From Levilactobacillus fuyuanensis (GTDB lineage Bacteria > Bacillota > Bacilli > Lactobacillales > Lactobacillaceae): a stretch of DNA of 64,000 nucleotides. Location of the stretch: NCBI RefSeq assembly GCF_003946395.1, contig NZ_RHNZ01000003.1, forward strand, positions 62,001 through 126,000, in the 5' to 3' direction. The translations under genes were made by a program, and so were the position numbers. Of the stretch, positions 57,085 to 64,000 are shown in pieces; within the stretch, counting starts at the first letter, position 1; every line of letters begins with the position of its first letter. The notes below the pieces were generated by a model that was not told the DNA's origin, ran no database searches, and was given only the letters and a program-made list of their open reading frames with translations.

Positions 57085-57687
57085 TCACTTCCGGTTAATT
57101 CCCAAGCTGTCTCGTGACCCCAGCGTGTCGTCGTGCGCTAACCGCATCACGAGGTCGGCAATACTCTGCCTGGAAACATCGTGGCCACCGAAGGGCTCGC
57201 CCTTCTTAGTGACTTGGTAATCCGTGTCGCCACCATTGTCGAACCAGCCGGGACGGATCACCGTGTAGTTCAGGTCAGAGGCTTCCACAGCATCGGCCGC
57301 GTTCCGATAACCCTGTAACATGGGGTTGCTACGCAGGTTCCCACTCGCACCAAGACTAGCCGGAATTTCATTGTAGATACCCATGGAGGCGATGAATAAC
57401 AGCCGCTTGACGCCGGCCTCGTCCATCCCCGCAATCAAGCTCTTGGCCATGCCAGCCAAGTTGCCACTCAAAGCGGCGAAGACCACGTCCTGCCCCTTTA
57501 AAGCATCCTGTAAAGCCGTCGCATCGGTGACGCTCCCACTCACTGCCCGCTCGCGATCAGACAACTTGCCTAAACGTGCCGTGCTCCGGGCCATCAACGT
57601 TAAGTGATCGTCCGTATTGCCCAAGAAATACTGCCGGGTGACACTGCCCACAGAACCCGTTGCGCCAATAATTAAGATGTTTGTCAT
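57085..57687 (-). CDS. NAD(P)-binding NmrA-like oxidoreductase
   Basis: 200 residues. The dinucleotide-binding motif IIGATGSVG starts the protein, and TVIRPGWFDNGGDTDYQVTKKG is the usual NmrA/atypical-SDR second block. It may bind NAD(P)(H) to sense redox state or reduce a small quinone-like substrate. It belongs with the partial gene at 63722 and others in a cluster of oxidoreductases around a MerR regulator. Its promoter has a 19-bp spacer with a MerR-type dyad. The first gene of a two-gene operon. Confidence 0.85.
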   Translation of the reverse strand: MTNILIIGATGSVGSVTRQYFLGNTDDHLTLMARSTARLGKLSDRERAVSGSVTDATALQDALKGQDVVFAALSGNLAGMAKSLIAGMDEAGVKRLLFIASMGIYNEIPASLGASGNLRSNPMLQGYRNAADAVEASDLNYTVIRPGWFDNGGDTDYQVTKKGEPFGGHDVSRQSIADLVMRLAHDDTLGSRDSLGINRK

Positions 57688-57721
57688 AATGAATATCCTC
57701 CGTTCGTGATTGCTTAAAACT

Positions 57722-57752
57722 AGTGTAGTGCCTTGCAGTTACTTCAAGGCAA
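57722..57752 (-). promoter_or_regulatory. MerR-type promoter 1 (19-bp spacer)
   Basis: On the minus strand TTGCCT (57752-57747), 19 bases, TACACT (57727-57722). The spacer starts TGAAGTAACTGCAAGG, making a dyad CTTGAAGT...CTGCAAGG with the -35. Confidence 0.7.
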
Positions 57753-57780
57753 GCGTTATTTGCAAATTAATTTAACTTTT

Positions 57781-59121
57781 TTATTTTGACTGCCGTTCAC
57801 CCGGCACAATCAGAAAGATTGCCGCTAACAGAGCCAATATCAACAGGGCACCACCCATTAAGATAGCGTGTTGGAAGCCAGCGACTTGGCCGGTAAACAG
57901 CCCTTGCACCGTCACCAGAATTGACAATCCCACAGAGCCCCCAATCTGATGCATAACGTTAACAACACCAGAGGCTGCCCCCGCGTCAGTACCACGGGTA
58001 TGGGCCACACCGGCCGCCGTAAAGGGACTCAGCGAGAAGCCTTGACCAATCCCGACGATGACCATTGGGGCGGCAATTCCCCACCAGTAGCCAACTGCCG
58101 GCGTAAAGCGGCTCATCCAAATCATGCCAATTGCAGTCAGGGCAATCCCGATGACCAGCAAGCCGCCATTGCCCCATTTCGCCGTTAACCGCGCCACTTG
58201 TAAGGCCACGATAAAGTTTACGATGGTTAAGGGGAAGAACGCCACCCCAGCCATCAGGGCACTGAATCCGAGTTGATTCTGCATCAGCTGTGGCGTGATG
58301 AACCAGAAACCCATCATCGCCCCCAGATAGAGAAACCGGCCAATGTAGGCCCCGATGCGTTCGCGGTCGGTGAATAATCGCAAGGGCATGATGGGTTGCC
58401 CCGTCCGGTGTTCCTGATAGATGAAGATTCCCAAGAACAGGATCGCTAACAGAAAAACTGACAACTTGGCCCAGTCACCGATGATGCTGTAGACCAGCGC
58501 ACTCATCCCGATTAGAGAACTAAAGGTACCCAGCCAATCTAATTTACCCGTCTGACCGTTGTCCCTGTTCAACTGCTTAGTGGCTAAATAGAACATCCAG
58601 ATGCTGATGGGAACGTTCATGAAGAAGCCGACACGCCACGTCAATAGGCTGGCGAAGACCCCACCGATAACCAGACTTACACTGGCCCCGATACCAGCCA
58701 TGGCCCCGTAGTAGGCAATTGCCTTCACCCGTTCGGCCCCCTTATAGGTGTCCATCAGGATGGCTAACGTGGTCGGTGCCAGAATGGCCGAGCCAATACC
58801 CTGAAACGCCCGCGACGCAATGATCATGGGCGCGTTAACGGCCAGGCCGACAAGTAGCGACCCCAGGCCGAAGATCACCAGCCCAATCTCGAACACCCGC
58901 CGCCGGCCAAACAAATCACCCGCTCGGCCACCTAGTAGTAAGAAACCACCAAATGTCAGGGAGTAGGCGCTGCTGACCCAAGACAGGGTCGCCTGATTTA
59001 AGTTCAAGTCCTGAGAAATCTTGACCATTCCCGTAAAGATAATTGAATTGTCCAATAGAATCATAAAGTAACTCATTAAGATGACCAGTAAGATCCAGTC
59101 GAATCGTTTTTGCTTTGCCAT
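57781..59121 (-). CDS. MFS multidrug transporter, DHA2 type
   Basis: 446 residues from ATG 59121 (MAKQKRFDWILL), with AGAGAGG ten bases upstream. About 14 hydrophobic segments are seen, with LDNSIIFTGMVKISQDL, GGRAGDLFGRRRVFEIGL and RAFQGIGSAILAPTTLAIL, the EmrB/QacA motifs. A proton-driven exporter of toxic hydrophobic compounds. It has its own promoter with a 19-bp spacer (59162-59192), so it is probably induced by the local MerR protein. Substrate is unknown. Confidence 0.92.
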   Translation of the reverse strand: MAKQKRFDWILLVILMSYFMILLDNSIIFTGMVKISQDLNLNQATLSWVSSAYSLTFGGFLLLGGRAGDLFGRRRVFEIGLVIFGLGSLLVGLAVNAPMIIASRAFQGIGSAILAPTTLAILMDTYKGAERVKAIAYYGAMAGIGASVSLVIGGVFASLLTWRVGFFMNVPISIWMFYLATKQLNRDNGQTGKLDWLGTFSSLIGMSALVYSIIGDWAKLSVFLLAILFLGIFIYQEHRTGQPIMPLRLFTDRERIGAYIGRFLYLGAMMGFWFITPQLMQNQLGFSALMAGVAFFPLTIVNFIVALQVARLTAKWGNGGLLVIGIALTAIGMIWMSRFTPAVGYWWGIAAPMVIVGIGQGFSLSPFTAAGVAHTRGTDAGAASGVVNVMHQIGGSVGLSILVTVQGLFTGQVAGFQHAILMGGALLILALLAAIFLIVPGERQSK

Positions 59122-59161
59122 GTTTGTTTTACCTCTCTCATCTTTCAAGTGAATGATTAGG

Positions 59162-59192
59162 AGTTTAGACCTTCATCTGCACTTCAAGGCAA
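59162..59192 (-). promoter_or_regulatory. MerR-type promoter 2 (19-bp spacer)
   Basis: TTGCCT (59192-59187), 19 bases TGAAGTGCAGATGAAGGTC, TAAACT (59167-59162) on the minus strand. Confidence 0.72.
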
Positions 59193-59285
59193 GGGGGAAT
59201 TTGAAAAAAGTTACATTTAAATTCAACACGCGAGAATTTTTCAAGCTACGCCAGTCATTCGCAAGAAAAAAGGGGCAACGAAAAA

Positions 59286-59315
59286 CACGTGCTAACCCAT
59301 TAAAGTTAGCACGTG
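59286..59315. terminator. Hairpin between divergent genes
   Basis: CACGTGCTAAC and GTTAGCACGTG, 11-bp perfect stem with an 8-base loop. No T-run. Confidence 0.5.
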
Positions 59316-59489
59316 CCAATTATCATTATATTATGATTTTCTTCAAGCCCATTTTGTGGGAGAGCATCTGGCCTCAGGTAAAACCGGCCACGCCCTTTCC
59401 CCCATAATTATTATACCATGGCCACGTTAACAAAAACAGACTAGTCATTGCCACCAAAGGGCGTAAACTAGGGGCTCGGAGGTGATTGG

Positions 59490-61298
59490 ATGTCACAATC
59501 AGAGGCACACCACTTACAGGTGATCTATCAGCGTTTAACCAGCGATATCGATCGGTTAACGGCCCAGTTGGCTGATCTGAGTCAGTCCGCACGCGCCATG
59601 AAACAGCAGCTGAGTAGCGAAGGTCATCTCGACTTAGGGACCTTCAGTGATCAGTTGGAGACCTTTGCCAGTATTGAGGCCAATAATCGGCAGATTGACA
59701 CGTTAAATGCCCGCCACGATACCGCGGTGACGCGACTGGCCCACGCCCAATTCTTGTTGCCGCAAGCTTACTTTGCCAAACTCCAACTCGACTTTGGGGA
59801 TGGCGACCACGAGGCGCTTTACTTAGGCAAGGTCGGCTACACCGATGAAAATACCAACGACCTTATTTACGATTGGCGGGCGCCCGTGGCTGACGCGTAC
59901 TATGCCAACCGAACGGGCGCTACTAGCTATCAAGCTAACGGTCGCACCATCCCCGTCACCGTCGTTTCTCGGCAACAATTTATCATCGACCACGCCACCC
60001 TCCAACAGACGATTGACACCGACGCGGCCATCGGCGATCCCCTCTTGCTCGATGTTCTCGCCAGCAATCGCAGTGGTGGTCTGCAGGAAATCACGGCCAC
60101 CATTCAACAGGAACAAAACGCTATTATCCGCGAAAACAGCCAGCCGACGGTCATCGTCGACGGCGTAGCAGGTAGTGGCAAGACGTCCGTGCTCCTCCAG
60201 CGCGTGGCTTACCAACTGTACCGTCACCGAGACAGCTGGACGCCGGCCGATATCCTCATCTTAACGCCCAATGCTGCCTTCAGTCGCTACATTCGCGGCG
60301 TGTTACCGGCGCTAGGCGAGGCCGAACCACTGAGCACGACCTATTCGAATCTCGTCGGCTCGTGGGGGCGTCGGTTTGGGCTGACCATTTCCACCACTCA
60401 CGGCAACCACCTCGTCGAACTGGCCGAAATCATCCAAGCACCATTATCTAAAACACCAGCTGGCCTAGCCGAGGATGCGTACGTCCAGTCCAGTGTGCAC
60501 GACAGCCTATTAACCCGCATGCAGCGGGCCTGGCGATGGCTACAAGCCGTTGGTCGCCTCCCAGAAGACGTCAGTCAATGGCTCGACTGGCCGGCATTGG
60601 CCCATCAACTGGGCCTGGCTGAGCTGACGCTTTATGACCAATTGTATCTGCTCATTCGTTTCACAACCTACCAACAAACAACGACGGCTGCCCTTTTCGT
60701 GGATGAAGCCCAGGACTATGCCGCCGATACCTGGCTCTTTCTGACCGCCCTCTATCATAACGCCGAGCTGACCATCGTTGGCGACCACCGCCAGCGGCTA
60801 GCAGGACAGGCCGTCACCATCTCCGATTACTTTGACCCGGCGAAGACGGCCGTCCTCCACCTCACCACGAGTTACCGCGCGACGGGTGAGATTACGCAGT
60901 TTTTCGCGCAATTCGCTGGCGACTGGCAAACGACGATCCAGGCGGTACAGGCTGCGGGGACACCGCCACGCCAACTCGCAGCCGCTGATTTGAAAACCAC
61001 ACTCGCTGATCTACCAGCGACCACCGACCAAAGCATTGGTATCCTCACCCCCTCAGCAAAGGCCGCAGCCGAACTTGCGGAACGCCTGCCAAATGCACAG
61101 CTGATTACCAGCGATGGCACACGCACCGTCCGGCCCGGCATCAACATCCTCCCCCTAACCGTAGCGAAGGGCTTGGAATTCGACTTCGCCGTAGTGACCG
61201 ATTGGGAGGCCAGCTTCTATCAGGACCCACAATTCGGTAATAACCGGCGTTACGTGGCCGCCTCGCGGGGAACTAAAGGGTTGCTTTTGTTACACTAA
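59490..61298 (+). CDS. helD: HelD-like UvrD/Rep-family helicase
   Basis: 602 residues. An N-terminal coiled coil (about 1-90) is followed by LYLGKVGYTDENTNDLIYDWRAPVADAYY, the HelD-specific block, then Walker A GVAGSGKTS (near 225), ALFVDEAQDY (motif II), TSYRATGEI and a C-terminal GLEFDFAVV...YVAASRGTKGLLLLH (motifs V-VI). HelD removes stalled RNA polymerase from DNA. Bacillus HelD is near 770 residues, so this is a short member, lacking part of the middle. It stands alone with TCGGAGG before the ATG and a terminator after it. Confidence 0.88.
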   Translation: MSQSEAHHLQVIYQRLTSDIDRLTAQLADLSQSARAMKQQLSSEGHLDLGTFSDQLETFASIEANNRQIDTLNARHDTAVTRLAHAQFLLPQAYFAKLQLDFGDGDHEALYLGKVGYTDENTNDLIYDWRAPVADAYYANRTGATSYQANGRTIPVTVVSRQQFIIDHATLQQTIDTDAAIGDPLLLDVLASNRSGGLQEITATIQQEQNAIIRENSQPTVIVDGVAGSGKTSVLLQRVAYQLYRHRDSWTPADILILTPNAAFSRYIRGVLPALGEAEPLSTTYSNLVGSWGRRFGLTISTTHGNHLVELAEIIQAPLSKTPAGLAEDAYVQSSVHDSLLTRMQRAWRWLQAVGRLPEDVSQWLDWPALAHQLGLAELTLYDQLYLLIRFTTYQQTTTAALFVDEAQDYAADTWLFLTALYHNAELTIVGDHRQRLAGQAVTISDYFDPAKTAVLHLTTSYRATGEITQFFAQFAGDWQTTIQAVQAAGTPPRQLAAADLKTTLADLPATTDQSIGILTPSAKAAAELAERLPNAQLITSDGTRTVRPGINILPLTVAKGLEFDFAVVTDWEASFYQDPQFGNNRRYVAASRGTKGLLLLH

Positions 61299-61308
61299 CT
61301 CACGTAAA

Positions 61309-61342
61309 CAAAAAGGCCCACGTCAATCAGACGTGGGCCTTT
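61309..61342. terminator. Terminator between convergent genes
   Basis: AAGGCCCACGTC/GACGTGGGCCTTTATT, perfect stem. Confidence 0.85.
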
Positions 61343-61364
61343 ATTATTAATAATTGTAAATTAA

Positions 61365-62408
61365 TTAATCGCTAATAACTAATAATGACTTGATAGCTTC
61401 ACGCTTATCCATTGCGGCATAAGCCTCCGCTACGTGGTCAAGGTCGAAACGCTGGGTGAATACCTTACCGGGGTGAATCTTACCGGTCAAAACGGCATCC
61501 AACAACACGTCGCGGTCATAAGTCGTGACGGAAGCAATTCCCCCACGCAGGCCAATATTCTTCCAGAAGAGGTTGTTCGTGTTCATTTCAGCCTTTTGTG
61601 GCACGCCGACGCGGCCAACCACGGCTCCAGCCCGGCCAACTTTAACGGCCGTATCGACAGATTGGGCCGTCCCCACACATTCCAAAACAGCATCGGCACC
61701 AGCGCCGTCCGTTAGTTCCATGACGCGCTTAACCGCGTCATCCCCACGTTCAGCCACCACATCGGTCGCCCCGAACTCTTGGGCTAATGCTTGGCGATCG
61801 GCATGCCGGCTCATCGCGATGATTCGTTTGGCACCACGAAGCTTGGCGGCAATCACACCACACAGACCCACGGCGCCATCACCCATGACCATGACCGTGT
61901 CGCCGTCCTTGACCTCGGCGGTGGCAGCGGCATGGTACCCGGTCGCCATCACGTCGGCCAACGTCAACAGGTCGTTGAGTTGGGCATCGGAATAATCGCT
62001 AGGTTGGCCAGGAACCTTAACCAGCGCCCAGTTGGCATTCTTGAAGCGTAAATACTCGCCTTGGTAGCCGACGATTTCGTCATCGGTCCGGGCGTTTTCA
62101 CAGTTACCATCGAATCCAGCTAAGCAGGCCGCACAGTGACCACAACCGTGTGTGAACGGTGCGATAACAAAGTCGCCGGGCTTAACGTTGGTAACTTCAC
62201 TCCCAACACTTTCCACGATACCAACGGCTTCGTGCCCGACCGGCGTATTCTTCTGACGGTCATTGATGCCACGGTACCACCACAGGTCGGAACCGCAGAC
62301 ACAGGCCCGTACAATTTTTAAAACGGCGTCCGTTGGGTTCTTGACCGTTGGCTTTGGTAACTCTTGGGCTTCAACCTTGCCCGGTTCGACAAATACTGCT
62401 GTTTTCAT
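61365..62408 (-). CDS. Zinc-dependent alcohol dehydrogenase
   Basis: 347 residues from ATG 62408 (MKTAVFVEPG), with GGAGG eight bases upstream. Catalytic zinc region Cys38 (ACVCGSD), His59/Glu60, and structural cysteines 89, 92, 95 and 103 (CGHCAACLAGFDGNC). NAD loop GDGAVG. The pattern (SDLWWYRG, DLLTLADVMATGYHAA) is that of the glutathione-independent formaldehyde/threonine-dehydrogenase-like group common in MerR-controlled aldehyde stress operons. Its promoter has an exact 19-bp spacer with a MerR dyad. Confidence 0.92.
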   Translation of the reverse strand: MKTAVFVEPGKVEAQELPKPTVKNPTDAVLKIVRACVCGSDLWWYRGINDRQKNTPVGHEAVGIVESVGSEVTNVKPGDFVIAPFTHGCGHCAACLAGFDGNCENARTDDEIVGYQGEYLRFKNANWALVKVPGQPSDYSDAQLNDLLTLADVMATGYHAAATAEVKDGDTVMVMGDGAVGLCGVIAAKLRGAKRIIAMSRHADRQALAQEFGATDVVAERGDDAVKRVMELTDGAGADAVLECVGTAQSVDTAVKVGRAGAVVGRVGVPQKAEMNTNNLFWKNIGLRGGIASVTTYDRDVLLDAVLTGKIHPGKVFTQRFDLDHVAEAYAAMDKREAIKSLLVISD

Positions 62409-62440
62409 TGATTCATCCTCCATTTTTGATCGATACAGTC

Positions 62441-62471
62441 AGTGTAGACCTTAAAGTGGACTTCAAGACAA
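62441..62471 (-). promoter_or_regulatory. MerR-type promoter 3 (19-bp spacer)
   Basis: TTGTCT (62471-62466), 19 bases TGAAGTCCACTTTAAGGTC, TACACT (62446-62441). CTTGAAGTCCACTTTAAGG is an almost perfect dyad. Confidence 0.78.
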
Positions 62472-62482
62472 GCAAAATCTGC

Positions 62483-62962
62483 TTAATTCTGGAAATTACG
62501 CCACCAACCACGCAGCACCTGTTGGTCACGAGCCAAGTCACCAGCCATCATCCCGAGCCCCATCACAAAGGTTCCCCGCGGAACCAACTGTTCGAAGTCA
62601 TCCTCATAGCCGCCAGGATTGCCCGTATCCGTATAGAATGGCGCGACAATTCCCTGAAAACTAGTCAGTTGTTGCAGAAAGCTACGCACCGGTGTAGCAA
62701 CCTTACCGTTCCAGACGGGCCCCCCAACCAGCAGCGTTTGATAGTGACTAAGGTCTGGTTGTTCATTGGTCAGCGTCGGCAACTTGCCACTCGAAAGTTG
62801 TTGACTGGCGACGTCAGCGGTCGCAAACATATCGGGTGGAAACGTCCCTTGCGTGACGGTCAAATTGACCTTGTCGGCCCCCGTCACCTGCTGTAAATCA
62901 ACGGCCATCTGGGCGGTCGTTCCGGACCAGGAATAGTCTACAATCAAAGCTGAGCTTGCCAT
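62483..62962 (-). CDS. Flavodoxin-like protein
   Basis: 159 residues from ATG 62962 (MASSALIVDYSWSGTT), with GAAGGAG upstream. The FMN loop DYSWSGTTAQMA is near the N-terminus, and LLVGGPVWNGKVATPVRSFLQQL and PFYTDTGNPGGYEDDFEQLV complete a flavodoxin_4/NAD(P)H-dependent-oxidoreductase-like fold. It may serve in quinone or aldehyde detoxification or electron transfer. Promoter 4 (63001 region) drives it. Confidence 0.88.
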   Translation of the reverse strand: MASSALIVDYSWSGTTAQMAVDLQQVTGADKVNLTVTQGTFPPDMFATADVASQQLSSGKLPTLTNEQPDLSHYQTLLVGGPVWNGKVATPVRSFLQQLTSFQGIVAPFYTDTGNPGGYEDDFEQLVPRGTFVMGLGMMAGDLARDQQVLRGWWRNFQN

Positions 62963-62995
62963 CTGAAAATCTCCTTCATGTTTCATCTTGTGTCT

Positions 62996-63026
62996 AGTAT
63001 ACCGGGTTATAGTCCCTCTAAGTCAA
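62996..63026 (-). promoter_or_regulatory. MerR-type promoter 4 (19-bp spacer)
   Basis: TTGACT (63026-63021), 19 bases TAGAGGGACTATAACCCGG, TATACT (63001-62996). CTTAGAG...CTATAAC is a dyad of the AdhR/NmlR kind, though different in sequence from promoters 1-3. Confidence 0.65.
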
Positions 63027-63088
63027 TGCTTAGCTCAGGAATCGTATTAACCATATATTTATTATAGTTATTAACTGTTTAGGAAAAG

Positions 63089-63130
63089 CAAGGGCTCAGC
63101 CACCCCCATTATCGCGGTGACTGAGTCCAT
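63089..63130 (-). terminator. Terminator of the MerR operon
   Basis: On the minus strand GGACTCAGTCACC...GGTGGCTGAGCCC followed by TTGCTTTTCC. Confidence 0.6.
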
Positions 63131-63253
63131 TCTAAACTTCGCTGACTTAACACGATTCGGCAGCTCACCAATTGTGCCTGCCATGCACGGCTCCTCGACA
63201 ATCTAAATAGACTAAAAAGGGACGGCTCCCTCATACAAGGCCATCCTTCATCA

Positions 63254-63700
63254 TTAATAGTTGGTCAACCCATCGCCATCTTCGGTCGGCTTCTGCGTAA
63301 CCTTATCAGCATGTTGACGCTCCAACTCGCGGAGCTCTTGTTCCGTCGATTCCATGTGGTCGTAGAAGTGGTTGAGCTTGTAATTCAGGTGGTCAATGGC
63401 CGCCTGCAAGTCACCGTGCTTTTCTTCCATCACGCCGAGCTGTTCCTGCAGAAGGGCCTTTTGTTCCTTGGTATTGTCCTCCTGAGCATCAAACAACTCG
63501 ATGTAACGCCGAAGATTTTCAATGCTCATCCCCGCTGCTCGCATTTGCGTGACAAACGTAATCCTCCGAATGATCCGGTCGTCGATGTCTCGGTTACCAA
63601 CCGCGGTCCGGTCGATAGGTGGAATCAATGATTCTTTTTCGTAGTAGCGAATCGCTGCGGAGGAGACCCCCGTCTTTTCGCTGGCTTCTTTAATATTCAT
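63254..63700 (-). CDS. MerR-family regulator
   Basis: 148 residues from ATG 63700 (MNIKEASEKTGV), with GAGGAG upstream. The MerR winged helix (NIKEASEKTGVSSAAIRYYEKESLIPPIDRTAVGNRDIDDRIIRR) is followed by a dimerisation coiled coil (LLQEQLGVMEEKHGDLQAAIDHLNYKLNHFYDHM). There is no metal-binding Cys cluster, and no Cys in the protein, which is against a thiol sensor of the AdhR type. It is the best candidate to activate the four 19-bp-spacer promoters nearby. Operon with the preceding gene, 21 bases apart. Confidence 0.9.
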   Translation of the reverse strand: MNIKEASEKTGVSSAAIRYYEKESLIPPIDRTAVGNRDIDDRIIRRITFVTQMRAAGMSIENLRRYIELFDAQEDNTKEQKALLQEQLGVMEEKHGDLQAAIDHLNYKLNHFYDHMESTEQELRELERQHADKVTQKPTEDGDGLTNY

Positions 63701-63721
63701 TTTATCTTCGCTCCTCACAGA

Positions 63722-64000
63722 TTAATAAACAGGTCGCTCTTGGCCCTCGGTATCAGGGTCAGCCATCCCAATACTATCGCGACTGTACTGGATAGGATCA
63801 GCGACAATGTGCAACACAACATCGGCAACACTCTGCCGTGACCCGGAAACACCATTGTAGGCTTGATCCTTGGTGGTCACCACGTATTTAATGCCGCGGT
63901 CATTCAGCCAAGGCAGCCGCAACGTCGTGTAATCTAAGCCAGAATCGGCCAATAGTTTATCGGACTCGCGCGCCGGTGCCATGCCAGCACCGATCATTTC
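63722..64000 (-). CDS. NmrA-like NAD(P)-binding protein, C-terminal part (gene runs off the window)
   Basis: The frame is open to the window edge (GAA codon at 64000-63998), so the N-terminal NAD(P) site is outside. The visible ~92 residues ADSGLDYTTLRLPWLNDRGIKYVVTTKDQAYNGVSGSRQSVADVVLHIVADPIQYSRDSIGMADPDTEG align with the C-terminal part of 57085-57687 (LNYTVIRPGWFDNGGDTDYQVTK..., SRQSIADLVMRLAHDDTLGSRDSLGI). Together with the MerR gene it forms an operon whose promoter lies outside the window. Confidence 0.8.
   Translation of the reverse strand, partial: EMIGAGMAPARESDKLLADSGLDYTTLRLPWLNDRGIKYVVTTKDQAYNGVSGSRQSVADVVLHIVADPIQYSRDSIGMADPDTEGQERPVY

Overview
The window looks like about 64 kb of a chromosome from a heterofermentative lactobacillus (Lactobacillaceae, most like the Levilactobacillus or Lactiplantibacillus groups). 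The evidence is the gene set: a PadR/phenolic acid decarboxylase pair, a MleR-MleS-MleP malolactic locus, an HrtRBA-type heme efflux operon, a ROK/GH43/GPH xyloside locus, two T-box-controlled OppA-type binding proteins, and secreted proteins with MucBP and basic wall-associated tails. The genus is an inference. I see no rRNA, tRNA, CRISPR array, insertion sequence or prophage. Five parS-like sites (two perfect 16-mers and three copies of one single-base variant) lie between 21.7 and 56.7 kb, so this segment is probably close to the replication origin.

Layout. 0-3 kb: end of a sugar transporter plus a GH13 oligo-1,6-glucosidase. 3-5 kb: padR/padA and a Nudix hydrolase. 5.2-6.1 kb: non-coding repeats and a small membrane protein. 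6-9.3 kb: two paralogous GNAT acetyltransferases around a D-2-hydroxyacid dehydrogenase, then a lone EAL protein. 9.5-12.7 kb: T-box plus OppA lipoprotein, then two tandem secreted paralogues. 12.9-17.4 kb: xyloside regulator, beta-xylosidase and transporter, with a cre-like site. 17.8-19.4 kb: purine-type phosphoribosyltransferase and NCS2 permease. 19.7-24.8 kb: MerR, old-yellow-enzyme operon, HxlR, LD-carboxypeptidase, cation efflux. 25-31 kb: Fe-type alcohol dehydrogenase, GyrI-like proteins, a WYL regulator, and a sugar transporter and sugar-acid dehydrogenase with cre sites. 31.2-33.6 kb: hrtRBA. 33.8-41.4 kb: secreted proteins (MucBP protein, tyrosine phosphatase, amidase), two Mor-like small regulators and another WYL regulator. 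41.6-46.2 kb: SDR, aldehyde dehydrogenase and zinc alcohol dehydrogenase. 46.2-48.3 kb: second T-box and OppA paralogue. 48.5-52.7 kb: a repeat copy, GtrA, CadD-like and LysE-like transporters, an acetyltransferase and a broken XRE gene. 52.7-56.6 kb: malolactic locus. 56.7-64 kb: a cluster of oxidoreductases, efflux, flavodoxin and MerR genes, plus a HelD-like helicase.

The most interesting non-gene signals are as follows. (1) A dispersed ~190-nt element occurs in two diverged, oppositely oriented copies (5264-5452 and 48516-48712). Several predicted stems keep pairing through compensatory changes, which suggests a structured RNA or a hairpin-type mobile repeat. A compact remnant seems to lie at 1112-1153. 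(2) Four minus-strand promoters at 57.7, 59.2, 62.4 and 63.0 kb each have an exact 19-bp spacer, three with an obvious dyad of related sequence. This is the signature of MerR activation and suggests that the MerR at 63.3 kb runs a local stress or detoxification regulon. (3) The parS cluster includes one site that overlaps a translation start and one inside a coding sequence. (4) A second hairpin repeat family occurs at 5463-5590 and 27070-27240.

Many ordinary genes use start codons internal to the longest reading frame, and I have chosen starts by ribosome-binding-site spacing. Family names come from recognised motifs and similarity to families I know, and no database search was run.
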